Source: Maritalea mobilis (GTDB lineage Bacteria > Pseudomonadota > Alphaproteobacteria > Rhodobacterales > Rhodobacteraceae). From it: 64,000 bases of DNA. A program made the position numbers and the translations under genes. Of this stretch, positions 51,991-63,046 are shown in pieces. A model generated the notes under the pieces. The model had not been told where the DNA came from, did no database searches, and was given only the letters and a program-made list of their open reading frames with translations. The stretch lies in assembly GCF_019800885.1 (NCBI RefSeq), contig NZ_JAHVKE010000002.1, forward strand, positions 62,001 through 126,000, read 5' to 3'. The stretch's first letter is position 1, and every line of letters begins with the position of its first letter.

Positions 51991-54633
51991 ATGACCGCAC
52001 ACGTCACGCCGATGATGGCGCAGTATCTGGAGATCAAGGCGCAACATGCCGATGCGCTGTTGTTCTACCGGATGGGCGATTTCTACGAGATGTTCTTCGA
52101 GGATGCGGTCGCCGCAGCCGAGGCGCTGGATATCGCGCTGACCAAACGCGGCAAGCATGATGGCGACGATATCCCGATGTGCGGCGTCCCGGTCCACAGC
52201 GCCGAAAGTTACCTGCTGACGCTGATCCGCAAAGGGTTTCGCGTCGCCATTTGCGAGCAGATGGAGGACCCCGCCGAGGCGAAGAAACGCGGTGGCTCCA
52301 AGGCCGTTGTCCGGCGCGAGGTCGTGCGGCTGGTCACCCCCGGCACGCTGACCGAGGACAGCCTGCTGGATGCGCGGCGGCACAATTTCCTGGCCGCCTA
52401 TGCCGAGGTTCGCGGCGAAGGCGCCCTGGCTTGGGCCGATATTTCCACGGGCGATTTCCGCGTTCTGCCCTGCCCGCCCGTCCGGCTTGGCCCGGAACTT
52501 GCGCGGCTGGCCCCGCGCGAGGTGCTGGTTCAGGACAGTATGGAGGTGGCCCGGCAAGACGCCGTCGCCGAAATGGGGGCCGCCGTCACGCCCCTTTCGC
52601 CCGGCAGTTTCGACTCTCAATCGGCGGAAAAACGGCTTCAGGATCTGTTCGCCGTCGGAACGCTGGAGGCGTTCGGCGCCTTTTCCCGCGCCGAGCTGGG
52701 CGCCATGGGGGCGTTGATCGACTATCTCGATCTGACCCAGAAAGGCAGCTTGCCCCTACTGCGCGCACCCCGGCAGCAAACCAGCAGTGGCATCCTGCAA
52801 CTCGACGCCGCCACGCGCCGGAACCTCGAACTGACCCATGCGCTGTCGGGTGGGCGGGCGAACAGCCTGTTATCGGTGCTCGATCGAACGCTGACCGCAG
52901 GTGGCGGGCGTCTTTTGGAACGTCGCCTGTCTGGCCCTTCGACCGACCTCGACACCATCCGCGCACGGCACGACGCCGTGTCGTTTTTCGTCTCTGAAAC
53001 GCAGGTTAGAGACGATCAGGATGCCCTGATGCGCCAGATCCCCGACCTTGACCGGGCCTTGTCGCGGCTTGCCCTCGACCGTGGCGGCCCGCGCGATCTG
53101 GCCGCGATCCGCGATGGGTTGGCCGGTGCCTTGCGACTGGCAGATCGCCTTGACGGCATCGAATTGCCGCCCCTGCTGGCCGAGGCGCGCGAGGGTCTGC
53201 TCGGCCATGATGATCTGCGCGACCAGTTGGACGCAGCCCTGGTTGCGGAACCGCCCGTTCAACTGCGCGATGGCGGGCTGATCGCGGGGGGCTACGATGC
53301 CGAATTGGACGAGGCGCGCAAACTGCGGGACGAAGGGCGCGGTGTCATCGCCGGGATGCAAGCCGAGTATATCGAGGCGACCGGTGTCAAGTCCCTGAAG
53401 ATCAAGCACAATAACGTACTGGGCTATTTCATCGAAACGACGGCGACCCACGCAGAAAAGATGCTGGCACCGCCCCTTTCGGAACGCTTCATTCATCGCC
53501 AGACCACCGCGAATGCGGTTCGGTTTACCACGGTGGACCTGTCCGAGTTGGAGACGCGCATCCTGAACGCGGGCAACCGGGCATTGGAGATCGAACGCGC
53601 CTTGTTCCAGTCCCTGCGGGACGCCGTGCTAGAGGGTCATGACCGCATCGGCGTCGCCGCCCGCGCCTTGGCCGAGCTGGATCTGGCCGCCGCGCTGGCT
53701 CGCCGCGCCCGAGAGGGCGACTGGACCAAGCCGGAGATGACCGATGACCGGTCCTTCGTGATCACAGGCGGACGGCATCCGGTTGTCGAAGCTGCACTCT
53801 CGAAATCCGGCACACCCTTCGTCGCCAATGGCTGCGCGCTATCGCCGGACAAGGACGGGGCCGCGATCACCCTTCTGACCGGCCCCAACATGGCGGGTAA
53901 ATCGACATGGTTGCGCCAGAATGCCCTGATCGCGATTCTGGCTCAAATGGGCAGTTTCGTGCCTGCCGACAGCGCAAAAATCGGACTGGTGAGCCAGGTT
54001 TTCAGCCGCGTCGGCGCCTCGGACGATCTGGCGCGCGGGCGTTCGACCTTCATGGTGGAAATGGTCGAAACAGCCACCATTCTCAACCAGGCCGACGACC
54101 GCGCGCTTGTCATCCTCGACGAGATCGGGCGCGGCACGGCGACCTATGACGGCCTGTCCATCGCCTGGGCCACGCTGGAACATCTGCACGAGGTCAATCG
54201 TTGCCGCGCGCTTTTCGCAACCCACTACCACGAGATGACCTCGCTGTCGGCCAAACTGGATGGCCTGACCAACGCGACGATGGCCGTGAAGGAATGGGAT
54301 GGTGAAATCATCTTCCTGCACGAGGTGCGGCCCGGGGCGGCGGATCGATCCTACGGGGTGCAGGTTGCGAAACTGGCGGGGCTGCCGGCCCAGGTGATTG
54401 AGCGCGCGCAGATCGTTCTGGATGCCTTGGAACAGGGCGAACGCGAAGGCCCCGAGCGCAGCACGCTGATCGACGATCTGCCGCTGTTCTCGGCGACACC
54501 GCCCAAGCCGGCCGCGCGTCCCGTGAAACCATCCGAGGTCGAGGACCGCCTGCGCGCCACCCATCCCGACGAGATGACGGCGCGCGAGGCGTTGAACCTG
54601 ATCTATGACCTGAAATCGATGCTGGGCGACTGA
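51991..54633 (+). CDS. mutS: DNA mismatch repair protein MutS
   Basis: Mismatch-recognition ATPase of 880 residues. The N-terminal mismatch-binding motif Phe-x-Glu lies in [15 protein letters not shown]. Connector, lever and clamp domains follow, then the ATPase with Walker [10 protein letters not shown] (631-639), [12 protein letters not shown] and Walker [16 protein letters not shown]. The chain ends with the usual C-terminal tail. ATG 51991 has GGGGGAT about six bases upstream; a start 36 bases earlier is less likely. Its TGA abuts the stop of the convergent grpE (TGATCA). Confidence 0.95.
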   Translation: MTAHVTPMMAQYLEIKAQHADALLFYRMGDFYEMFFEDAVAAAEALDIALTKRGKHDGDDIPMCGVPVHSAESYLLTLIRKGFRVAICEQMEDPAEAKKRGGSKAVVRREVVRLVTPGTLTEDSLLDARRHNFLAAYAEVRGEGALAWADISTGDFRVLPCPPVRLGPELARLAPREVLVQDSMEVARQDAVAEMGAAVTPLSPGSFDSQSAEKRLQDLFAVGTLEAFGAFSRAELGAMGALIDYLDLTQKGSLPLLRAPRQQTSSGILQLDAATRRNLELTHALSGGRANSLLSVLDRTLTAGGGRLLERRLSGPSTDLDTIRARHDAVSFFVSETQVRDDQDALMRQIPDLDRALSRLALDRGGPRDLAAIRDGLAGALRLADRLDGIELPPLLAEAREGLLGHDDLRDQLDAALVAEPPVQLRDGGLIAGGYDAELDEARKLRDEGRGVIAGMQAEYIEATGVKSLKIKHNNVLGYFIETTATHAEKMLAPPLSERFIHRQTTANAVRFTTVDLSELETRILNAGNRALEIERALFQSLRDAVLEGHDRIGVAARALAELDLAAALARRAREGDWTKPEMTDDRSFVITGGRHPVVEAALSKSGTPFVANGCALSPDKDGAAITLLTGPNMAGKSTWLRQNALIAILAQMGSFVPADSAKIGLVSQVFSRVGASDDLARGRSTFMVEMVETATILNQADDRALVILDEIGRGTATYDGLSIAWATLEHLHEVNRCRALFATHYHEMTSLSAKLDGLTNATMAVKEWDGEIIFLHEVRPGAADRSYGVQVAKLAGLPAQVIERAQIVLDALEQGEREGPERSTLIDDLPLFSATPPKPAARPVKPSEVEDRLRATHPDEMTAREALNLIYDLKSMLGD

Positions 54634-55188
54634 TCAACCGGGGTTGGACGACACGCCAACCTGCGCCGGACGCAAAAGGCGGTCGTGCAGCAAGAAGCCC
54701 TCGGCCATGACCTGGATGATCTCGCCCGCTTTCGTTTCCGGCACCGGGGCCTCGAACATGGCCTGGTGCATCTGCGGATCGAAGGTGTCACCAACCTCGG
54801 GGGCGACGGGCGTGACGCCGTGCTTCGAGAAGATGTTGATCAACTCGCGCATCGTCAGCTCGACGCCTTCGATCACGCCGCCCGCGATGTTGCGCTCTTC
54901 CTCGCTGGCGGCATCGATGGCGCGCTTGAGGTTGTCGTAAACCGGCAAAAGATCCCGCGCCAGGCGCGAGCCGCCGTAATGCTCGGCTTCGCGGCGGTCC
55001 CGCTCGGCGCGCTTGCGGCTGTTCTCGGCATCGGCCAGCGCGCGCAGCATGCGATCGCGCAGCTCGTCGCGTTCAGCCCGCAAAAGCTCAAGCTCGACCT
55101 CCGGATCAGCCGCGTCGACCTCGGGCGCCTCTTCTTCCGCAGCAGGCGCTTGCTCTTCCTCGAATTGGTCCTGTTTCGGCTCTGCCAT
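54634..55188 (-). CDS. grpE: nucleotide exchange factor GrpE
   Basis: GrpE of 184 residues, which releases ADP from DnaK. An acidic disordered N-terminus (about 1-30, many Glu) precedes the long dimerisation coiled coil (about 32-90). The C-terminal beta-wing has HGVTPVAPEVGDTFDPQMHQ, the family signature. The ATG follows AGAGGGTAAG. It starts nine bases after hrcA, so the pair forms an operon separate from dnaK-dnaJ. Confidence 0.94.
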   Translation of the reverse strand: MAEPKQDQFEEEQAPAAEEEAPEVDAADPEVELELLRAERDELRDRMLRALADAENSRKRAERDRREAEHYGGSRLARDLLPVYDNLKRAIDAASEEERNIAGGVIEGVELTMRELINIFSKHGVTPVAPEVGDTFDPQMHQAMFEAPVPETKAGEIIQVMAEGFLLHDRLLRPAQVGVSSNPG

Positions 55189-55197
55189 CTTACCCTC

Positions 55198-56262
55198 TCA
55201 AGACCGGTCGGAAATCAATCGACCGACCAGTTGCGCTGTGTAGTCCACGATCGGGACGATACGGCCATAGTTCAGCCGGGTCGGGCCAATGACGCCGACC
55301 GCGCCCACGATCTTTCGATCAGCGTTCATATATGGAGAGACGACCAGACTGGAACCCGAAAGTGAAAACAACTTGTTCTCGGAGCCGATGAAAATGCGCA
55401 CACCATCGCCGCCTTCGGTCAGTTCAAGGAATTCCGCGATGTCGCGCTTGCGTTCAAGGTCGTCGAACAGCTGGCGGATGCGGTCGAGGTCTTCGGCCTC
55501 GGACGAATCTTCCAACAGATTGGACCGTCCGCGCACGATCAACCGCTCGGTCCGGTCGCCGTCATTTTCCCAAACCGCCAGGCCGCTTTGGATCAGGCTA
55601 TCGGCCAGTGTGTCGATCTCGCGTTTGCGGGTTTCGACTTCGCGGTCCATCAAGGCCCTGAGCGACGAGATCGTCTGTCCCGCCAGCCGCGCATTCAGGA
55701 AATTCGCGGCCTCGCGCATCGAACTTGGCGTAGAGCCGGGCGGCGGCGCGAACAGCCGGTTCTCGACATGACCATCGGAAAAGACCAGGACGACCAAGGC
55801 CTGCTCGGGCGACAATGACACGAACTCGATATGCTGGATCGGCGCCTCGTGTTTGGGCGACAGGACAAGGCTGGCCCCGCGTGTCGCCACCGACAACGCA
55901 CTGCCCACCCGATCGAGCAGGCCCGATACATCCGCCGCGTTCGACCCCAGCGTTTCATCGAGCGACGCCTTTTCCTGGGCGCTCAGATCGCCGACTTCCA
56001 AGAATCCGTCGACGAACATCCGTAAGCCAAGCTGCGTCGGAACCCGACCGGCCGAGACGTGCGGACTGCCAAGCAAACCGAGGTATTCGAGATCCTGCAT
56101 GACGTTGCGCACCGTCGCGGCCGAGACCTTTTCCGACAGCGTCCGCGTCAAGGTTCGAGAGCCCACCGGCGACCCGGTCTCAAGGTATCCCTCGACCACA
56201 CGCCGAAAGACCTCACGCGACCGATCGTTGAGTTCTTCAAGGATATCCGACTGTTCCGCCAT
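55198..56262 (-). CDS. hrcA: heat-inducible transcription repressor HrcA
   Basis: Repressor of 354 residues that binds CIRCE operators and is released on heat stress. The N-terminal winged helix is visible as LNDRSREVFRRVVEGYLETG and VGSRTLTRTLSEKVSAATVRNVM; a GAF-like dimerisation domain follows, with VSPYMNADRKIVGAVGVIGP near the C-terminus. The ATG at 56262 is used; a TTG nine bases upstream has GAGG close by. No CIRCE sequence was seen in this window, including upstream of dnaK and hrcA, so its targets (usually groESL) lie elsewhere. Confidence 0.92.
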   Translation of the reverse strand: MAEQSDILEELNDRSREVFRRVVEGYLETGSPVGSRTLTRTLSEKVSAATVRNVMQDLEYLGLLGSPHVSAGRVPTQLGLRMFVDGFLEVGDLSAQEKASLDETLGSNAADVSGLLDRVGSALSVATRGASLVLSPKHEAPIQHIEFVSLSPEQALVVLVFSDGHVENRLFAPPPGSTPSSMREAANFLNARLAGQTISSLRALMDREVETRKREIDTLADSLIQSGLAVWENDGDRTERLIVRGRSNLLEDSSEAEDLDRIRQLFDDLERKRDIAEFLELTEGGDGVRIFIGSENKLFSLSGSSLVVSPYMNADRKIVGAVGVIGPTRLNYGRIVPIVDYTAQLVGRLISDRS

Positions 56263-56364
56263 TCCGTCCAATGACCTCACCAAGGCATCCTGCCACGACC
56301 GCCATTCGGGGTTGCCCGGTGTGTCATGGCAGATTATCCCGCAACGGGAAATCAGGAGAAATCT

Positions 56365-57078
56365 ATGCGTCCTTCCGGCCGAAACCTAGACGAAATGCGT
56401 TCAATTTCCATCGAGACGGGGGTCATGCGCCATGCCGAGGGATCATGCCTGATCCGGTGCGGCGATACCCATGTCCTGTGCAGCGCCTCGCTGGAAGAAC
56501 GCGTGCCGCCCTTCCTGCGCAACTCTGGCCAGGGCTGGGTCACGGCGGAATACGGAATGCTGCCGCGCGCAACCCACACCCGGGGCCGGCGCGAGGCTGC
56601 TGCCGGCAAACAATCCGGTCGCACGCAGGAAATCCAGCGCCTGATCGGCCGCGCCTTGCGCGCCGGGGTGGATCGTCAGGCGCTTGGCGAACGGCAAATC
56701 ACGGTCGATTGCGATGTCATCCAGGCCGATGGCGGCACGCGCTGCGCCTCGATCACCGGCGGCTGGGTGGCCCTGCGCCTGGCGGTGAACAAGCTGCTCA
56801 AGGCGGGCGATATCACCAGCGACCCGATCATCGACCATATCGCGGCGGTGTCTTGCGGCGTCTACGCTGGCCAACCGGTCCTTGATCTCGACTATGCCGA
56901 GGATTCCGAGGCCGGAACTGACAGCAATTTCGTCATGACGGGCAACCGCACGCTGATCGAGGTTCAGGCCAGCGCTGAAGGGGCGGCCTTCACCCGCGGT
57001 CAGTTCGAGGAAATGTTCAGCCTTGCCGAAAAAGGGGTGGCAGAACTGGTCGCCGCGCAGAAAGCGGCGGTCGCCTGA
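56365..57078 (+). CDS. rph: ribonuclease PH
   Basis: Phosphorolytic 3'-5' exoribonuclease of 237 residues that trims tRNA precursors, forming a hexameric ring. Family motifs: [13 protein letters not shown] at the N-terminus, [19 protein letters not shown], and [19 protein letters not shown] with the catalytic Asp. The ATG has AGGAGA six bases upstream; a TCCCG-CAA-CGGGA mini-hairpin lies just before it. It is divergent from hrcA by 102 bases and overlaps rdgB by one base (TGATG). Confidence 0.94.
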   Translation: MRPSGRNLDEMRSISIETGVMRHAEGSCLIRCGDTHVLCSASLEERVPPFLRNSGQGWVTAEYGMLPRATHTRGRREAAAGKQSGRTQEIQRLIGRALRAGVDRQALGERQITVDCDVIQADGGTRCASITGGWVALRLAVNKLLKAGDITSDPIIDHIAAVSCGVYAGQPVLDLDYAEDSEAGTDSNFVMTGNRTLIEVQASAEGAAFTRGQFEEMFSLAEKGVAELVAAQKAAVA

Positions 57079-57689
57079 TGCGCCGCTTCGACGGAACAAA
57101 ACTGCTGGTCGCCACGCATAACCAGGGCAAGCTGGAAGAAATCGCGCATTTGCTGGCCGATTACGGGATCACCGTGACCTCGGCCAAGGATCACGATCTT
57201 CCGGAACCCGAGGAAACCGGCACCACGTTCGTCGAAAACGCCCGCATCAAGGCCCATGCGGCGGCCAAGGCAACGGGACTGCCCGCCTTGGCCGATGATT
57301 CCGGCATCGAGATTGACGGCTTGGGCGGTGCGCCCGGTGTCTACACGGCCGATTGGGCCGAAACGCCGAACGGGCGCGATTTCGTCATGGCGATGCAGAA
57401 AACCCATGACGAACTGGAAAAGGTTAACGCCCCCCACCCCCGCACGGCGCGGTTTTGCTGCACGCTGGTCCTTGCCTGGCCCGACGGTCATGACGAGGTG
57501 TTCCCCGGCGTGATGGAAGGTCAGGTGGTTTGGCCGATGCGGGGCGATCAGGGCCATGGGTATGACCCGATCTTCCAACCCAAAGGCTACGACATCACCT
57601 TTGGCGAGATGGACCGCTGGGAAAAGAACCGCATCAGCCATCGCGCCGACGCGTTCCGCAAGCTGGTGAAGGCGTTTGAGCCGGCCTGA
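57078..57689 (+). CDS. rdgB: XTP/dITP diphosphatase (RdgB/HAM1)
   Basis: House-cleaning nucleotidase of 203 residues that hydrolyses XTP, dITP and ITP. The N-terminal substrate loop is LLVATHNQGKLEEI (9-22). The catalytic segment GLPALADDSGIEIDGLGGAPG (67-87) and FSHRA-like ISHRADAFRKL complete the pattern. Co-transcribed between rph and hemW, a common alphaproteobacterial order, with a 14-base overlap into hemW. Confidence 0.94.
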   Translation: MRRFDGTKLLVATHNQGKLEEIAHLLADYGITVTSAKDHDLPEPEETGTTFVENARIKAHAAAKATGLPALADDSGIEIDGLGGAPGVYTADWAETPNGRDFVMAMQKTHDELEKVNAPHPRTARFCCTLVLAWPDGHDEVFPGVMEGQVVWPMRGDQGHGYDPIFQPKGYDITFGEMDRWEKNRISHRADAFRKLVKAFEPA

Positions 57690-58836
57690 TTGGGAAGAAG
57701 GCGGCTTCGGCCTCTATATCCATTGGCCGTTTTGCCAGGCCAAATGCCCGTATTGCGATTTCAACAGCCATGTCGTCGCCCAGATCGACCAGGATCGCTG
57801 GAAACGCGCCTATCTTTCCGAGGTTGAACGGCTCGCCGCTGAATTACCGGGCCGGACGCTGCAAAGCGTGTTCTTCGGCGGCGGGACGCCCTCGCTCATG
57901 GCGCCTGAAACGGTCGCTGCCGTGGTCGATTCAATCCGCAAAGCTTGGCCCGTTGCCAATGACATCGAGATCACGCTGGAAGCGAACCCTACCTCTGTCG
58001 AGGCAGGCCGCTTTCGCGGCTATCGGGATGCCGGGATAAACCGTGTCTCCATGGGTATTCAGGCGCTGAATGATGACGATTTGCGACGGCTTGGGCGGCT
58101 GCACAGCGTGGCCGAGGCCCGCACCGCCTTCGACACTGCGAGGGACGTTTTCGATCGGGTCAGCTTCGACCTGATCTACGCGCGCCAACATCAAACCGTT
58201 GGAGATTGGCGCGCAGAACTCACCGAGGCGCTGTCGATGGCCGCCGATCACCTCTCGCTCTATCAGCTGACCATCGAACCCGGCACCGCCTTTGGCGACC
58301 GGTTCGCGAACGGCGGGCTGAAGGGGTTGCCAGACGACGACCTCGGCGCCGACATGTATGCGCTGACGCAAGACCTTTGCGATAAAGCGGGTCTACCGGC
58401 TTACGAGGTGTCCAACCACGCTGGCGACATGGCGCAGTCGCGTCACAACCTGATCTATTGGCGCGCGGGCGATTGGGGCGGGATCGGACCCGGCGCACAT
58501 GGTCGCCATACGATCGGGACGCAGCGATTTGCCACGGAAACCGCCCTTTCGCCCATGGAATGGCTCTTGCACGTGGAAAAGCAGGGATCGGGTGAGAGTG
58601 CCCGAACGGAGGTTTCGCCGGAAGACCAGGGCACGGAGTATCTCATGATGGGGTTGCGCCTTGCCGAAGGGATCGACCTGGCGCGGTATCAACGCATGAC
58701 CGGGGATGCGTTCGATACGACACGCCTCAAGCCATTGATCGAAGACGGTTTTCTTGAAATCGAAGGCTCTCGTCTCAGGACGACCAATGCCGGCCGCCCC
58801 CTGCTCAACGCGATTCTCAGGGATTTGATCGTGTAA
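57676..58836 (+). CDS. hemW: radical SAM haem chaperone HemW
   Basis: HemW (formerly HemN-like) of 386 residues, thought to insert haem into respiratory proteins. The radical SAM cluster motif is FCQAKCPYCDF, with Cys20, Cys24 and Cys27. FFGGGTPSLM and SMGIQALNDDDLRRLGR follow in family order. True coproporphyrinogen dehydrogenase HemN is longer (about 450) and has an additional N-terminal segment missing here. The start is TTG 57676, inside rdgB; alternatives downstream would cut into the conserved start. Its TAA abuts the parB stop. Confidence 0.9.
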   Translation: MSRPDWEEGGFGLYIHWPFCQAKCPYCDFNSHVVAQIDQDRWKRAYLSEVERLAAELPGRTLQSVFFGGGTPSLMAPETVAAVVDSIRKAWPVANDIEITLEANPTSVEAGRFRGYRDAGINRVSMGIQALNDDDLRRLGRLHSVAEARTAFDTARDVFDRVSFDLIYARQHQTVGDWRAELTEALSMAADHLSLYQLTIEPGTAFGDRFANGGLKGLPDDDLGADMYALTQDLCDKAGLPAYEVSNHAGDMAQSRHNLIYWRAGDWGGIGPGAHGRHTIGTQRFATETALSPMEWLLHVEKQGSGESARTEVSPEDQGTEYLMMGLRLAEGIDLARYQRMTGDAFDTTRLKPLIEDGFLEIEGSRLRTTNAGRPLLNAILRDLIV

Positions 58837-59753
58837 TCAATGACTTGTCGCTGAAAGCAGGCGCATGAGGTCGTCAAGCTGGGCCAAGTCCTTGTAATTG
58901 ATGGAAATTTTTCCCGATCCCTTGGCCTCGTCGTGATCGATAGCCACCTTCATGCCCAAGGCCGCGCCCAGATCGGACTCAAGCGCGCGGGTATCGGCAT
59001 CTTTCGACGGTGCCGTGTGGCGTTGCTTGGGCGTTGAGGGCCCCTCGGCCGCTTTCTTGGCCAGTTTCTCGACCTCACGAACAGACAAACCCTTGGAAAC
59101 AGCCGTGCGCGCCAAACCGACAGGGTCATCCGTGGTGATCAACGCCCGGGCATGACCCGCAGACAGCCGTCCATCCCGCAGCATGTCCTGCACTTCATCG
59201 GGCAGTTGAAGAAGCCGCATCAGGTTCGCAACGTGACTGCGGCTCTTGCCCATTGCGGTCGCTAACTGCTCTTGCGTATGCCCGAACCGATCCATCAACT
59301 GACGATAGCCCTGCGCCTCTTCCACGGCGTTCAGATCCGCACGCTGGATATTCTCGATGATCGCGACTTCCAAGACTTCCGTATCGTCGAAATCCCGCAC
59401 GATGGCCGGCAATTCATGCAGTTGCGCCCGCTGCGCCGCACGCCAGCGGCGTTCACCGGCCACGATCTGAAATCTCTGCGCATCACTCGGGTCAACGCGC
59501 AAGATCAGCGGCTGGATCACACCTTTTTCCCGGATCGAAGAGGCGAGTTCATCCAGCGCTTCCTCCGAGAAGGCGCGACGGGGTTGATCCGGATTTGGCA
59601 CGATTCGATCAATCGGAATAACCCGTTCGGCACGCGGCGTTGCGCCGTCGGATGCCGTTTCAGCAGACGGTTCTGCCGTTTCGTCCGATTGGATATCCGC
59701 CATCAGCGCCGACAGGCCGCGGCCCAATCCCTTGCGGTCCCGTTTCTGTGCCA

Positions 59754-59754
<1 letters not shown>
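58837..59754 (-). CDS. parB: chromosome-partitioning protein ParB
   Basis: ParB of 305 residues, which loads on parS and spreads as a CTP-dependent clamp. The N-terminal ParA-activating region is KGLGRGLSALM. The CTP-binding motif is GERRWRAAQRA (residues about 100-110), preceded by RVIPIDRIVPNPDQPRR and followed by ENIQRADLNAVEEAQ. The HTH includes GKSRSHVANLMRLLQLP. The start is ATG (one-base overlap with parA) or GTG three bases upstream, with AGGAG close by. Two perfect parS sites lie 1.4 and 3.3 kb upstream in the same region. Confidence 0.95.
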
Positions 59755-60546
<792 letters not shown>

Positions 60547-60554
<8 letters not shown>

Positions 60555-61173
60555 GGGCGATATGTCCTATCCGAAGGATGGCGGCGTCGGCCGCTGTGAC
60601 CGACGGGATGATCTCGACCTCCATTTGCCAGCGGGCCCGGGCGCTTTCAAGCTCCTCCAGGTGGGACGCGCCCTTTTGGAAAACGCAAACCCCGTCCTTG
60701 GCCAAATGGCGGTCGGCAAAGCCCAGCAATTGATCAAGCGGCGCGAGGGCGCGCGCCGACAGCACGGCGGCATCCTGCGGCGGCACATCTTCGATTCGGC
60801 GGCTGAAGACGTGGATCGGCACATCGCACTGTCGGGCAACCTCGCGCAGGAAGCTGCATTTCCTGATATCGCTTTCGACGAAGGAAAAGGACAGGTCCGG
60901 CGCCTTCTCGGCCGCGATCAACGCGCAGACCAGACCGGGAAAACCGCCGCCGCTTCCGATATCCACCCAGCGACCCGAGGAGACTTGAGCAGCATCGAAC
61001 ACCTGCGCCGAATCGAGGAAATGCCGATGCCACGCATGGGCGAGCGTTGCGGGCGCGACAAGGTTGATGGCTTTCTGCCACTTCACCAGCGCCGCGTGAT
61101 AGAGGGTCAGCCGCTCCTGTGTTTCACGTGAAACATCGCGGAAGAGCTGATCCCGCGCCTCTTCATCCGTCAT
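60547..61173 (-). CDS. rsmG: 16S rRNA (guanine(527)-N(7))-methyltransferase RsmG
   Basis: Methyltransferase of 208 residues (GidB) that modifies G527 of 16S rRNA; its loss gives low-level streptomycin resistance. The SAM-binding motif is [14 protein letters not shown], with [11 protein letters not shown] as the next strand. The ATG overlaps the mnmG stop by four bases. Codons 13-18 of this gene (Asp-Val-Ser-Arg-Glu-Thr) are encoded by a perfect parS site. Confidence 0.94.
61120..61135. other. parS centromere site 1 (inside rsmG)
   Basis: TGTTTCACGTGAAACA is the exact 16-base palindromic ParB-binding consensus. It lies within the rsmG coding sequence, about 1.4 kb from parB. Confidence 0.95.
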
Positions 61174-63035
61174 GCGCTGCGCCTTTCGGCCTGGCGCAGT
61201 TTGGTCAGGATCAGCGCAAGCGCCGCCGGCGTCATTCCGTCGATCCGCCCCGCCTGCCCCAGCGTCGCCGGTCGAATACGCGCCAGCTTTCCGCGGAGCT
61301 CGGTCGACAGCCCTGTAACCTCTTCGTAAACGAACTCGGCCGGGATCTTTTGGGCCTCATCCCGTCGCAAGGCCTCTGCATCGCGATGCTGCCGTTCGAC
61401 ATAGGTCGCATAAAGCGCTTCGATCTCAAGTTGCTCGCGTATCCCATCCTCGACCTCGGCCAAGCCGGGCACCACTGGGTCAAGATGCGCGATCTCGATA
61501 TCCGGGAAAGACAGAAGCTGAAACGCGCTGCGCTTTTGCCCGTCCTGGTTCACACGCAAACCCGCCGCCTTCGCTTCGCTGGGAGTCACGAGCGTGCCCA
61601 TCATCATCTCGCGCGCGGCTGACAGACGATCCATCTTTTCTTCGAACGCTGCACGCCGGTCATCACCCACCAGCCCAAGCGCAATGGCCTTCGGCGTCAG
61701 GCGTTGATCGGCATTATCCGCCCGCAACGACAAGCGGTACTCCGCGCGCGAGGTGAACATGCGGTACGGCTCAGACACGCCGCGCGTTACCAGGTCGTCA
61801 ATCAGCACGCCGATATACCCTTCGTCGCGGGCAAACCCCACGGGCTCCAAATCTTTCGCTAAGTGCGCGGCGTTCAGGCCAGCCACCAAACCTTGCGCGG
61901 CGGCCTCTTCGTAGCCGGTGGTGCCGTTGATCTGACCGGCAAGGAACAGCCCCGGCAAGTCTTTCAACTGCAGGTGCGAATCGAGCGAGCGGGGATCCAC
62001 GTAATCATATTCGATCGCGTAACCCGGTTGCAGAATCTCGGCATTCTCAAGCCCTTCGATGGAATGGACGTAATCAGCCTGCACATCGATGGGAAGCGAA
62101 GTCGAAATCCCATTGGGATAGACGACATCGCTGTCCAAACCCTCCGGTTCGAGAAAAATCTGGTGCGATGCCTTGTCGGCAAACCGCACGATCTTGTCTT
62201 CGATCGAGGGGCAGTACCGCGGGCCAACCCCCTCGATATGCCCGCCATACATGGCCGACCGGTCGAGATTGGCGCGGATGATGTCGTGCGTTTTGTCGTT
62301 CGTATGCGTAATGCCGCACGCAATCTGGCGAACCGATGGCGCCGTAGACATGAAGGAAAACAGGAACGGGTCCTCGTCCGCCGGCTGCATGTCCAGCCCA
62401 TCCCAAGCGATGGTTTTGCTATTCAATCGCGGCGGCGTGCCGGTTTTCAAACGACCGAGCGGCAATCCAAGCGCGTCCAATCGTTCGGCCAGCTTGACCG
62501 ACGGCTTGTCGCCCATCCGCCCGCCTTCATGCTTCTGGTCGCCGATATGAATGACGCCGCGCAGGAAGGTTCCTGTCGTCAAAACAACGGCGCGGGCCGA
62601 AATATGGCTGCCGTCAGCCAGTTCAACCCCTGCAATGCGCGTGCCCTCCACGACCAGATCCGCCACCTCCCCTTCGATGATTTCGAGATTCGGCTGTTGG
62701 GTCACAAGCTCCATGATCGCAGCACGATACAGCGCGCGATCCGATTGCGTCCGCGGCCCGCGCACCGCGGGCCCCTTACGGCGGTTCAAAAGGCGGAACT
62801 GGATGCCAGACCGGTCAGCGGCCAAACCCATGACCCCGCCCAATGCATCGATCTCGCGGACAAGATGCCCTTTTCCAAGACCGCCAATCGCGGGGTTGCA
62901 CGACATCACCCCTATTCCGTCGCGGCGCAGGGTAACCAGCGCGGTGCGCGCACCGGAGCGGGCGGCGGTATGCGCAGCTTCTACGCCAGCATGGCCGCCC
63001 CCAATAACAACGACGTCAAAATCGGCATGTTTCAC
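61170..63035 (-). CDS. mnmG: tRNA uridine-5-carboxymethylaminomethyl modification enzyme MnmG
   Basis: FAD-dependent tRNA wobble-uridine modification enzyme (GidA) of 621 residues, acting with MnmE. The FAD site is [14 protein letters not shown] (8-21). [20 protein letters not shown] and [20 protein letters not shown] are family signatures, and the C-terminus has the MnmE-binding helical domain. The start is GTG 63035, eight bases after AGGAG, giving [14 protein letters not shown] as in relatives; a TTG at 63062 lacks such a site. That GTG is part of the second parS palindrome. It overlaps rsmG by four bases. Confidence 0.94.
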   Translation of the reverse strand: MKHADFDVVVIGGGHAGVEAAHTAARSGARTALVTLRRDGIGVMSCNPAIGGLGKGHLVREIDALGGVMGLAADRSGIQFRLLNRRKGPAVRGPRTQSDRALYRAAIMELVTQQPNLEIIEGEVADLVVEGTRIAGVELADGSHISARAVVLTTGTFLRGVIHIGDQKHEGGRMGDKPSVKLAERLDALGLPLGRLKTGTPPRLNSKTIAWDGLDMQPADEDPFLFSFMSTAPSVRQIACGITHTNDKTHDIIRANLDRSAMYGGHIEGVGPRYCPSIEDKIVRFADKASHQIFLEPEGLDSDVVYPNGISTSLPIDVQADYVHSIEGLENAEILQPGYAIEYDYVDPRSLDSHLQLKDLPGLFLAGQINGTTGYEEAAAQGLVAGLNAAHLAKDLEPVGFARDEGYIGVLIDDLVTRGVSEPYRMFTSRAEYRLSLRADNADQRLTPKAIALGLVGDDRRAAFEEKMDRLSAAREMMMGTLVTPSEAKAAGLRVNQDGQKRSAFQLLSFPDIEIAHLDPVVPGLAEVEDGIREQLEIEALYATYVERQHRDAEALRRDEAQKIPAEFVYEEVTGLSTELRGKLARIRPATLGQAGRIDGMTPAALALILTKLRQAERRSA

Positions 63036-63043
63036 GTGAAACA
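63028..63043. other. parS centromere site 2 (overlapping the mnmG start codon)
   Basis: A second perfect TGTTTCACGTGAAACA. Read on the minus strand, its central GTG is the probable mnmG start codon, and the site also touches the spacer after the AGGAG ribosome binding site. It lies 1.9 kb from site 1. Confidence 0.95.
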
Positions 63044-63046
63044 CTC

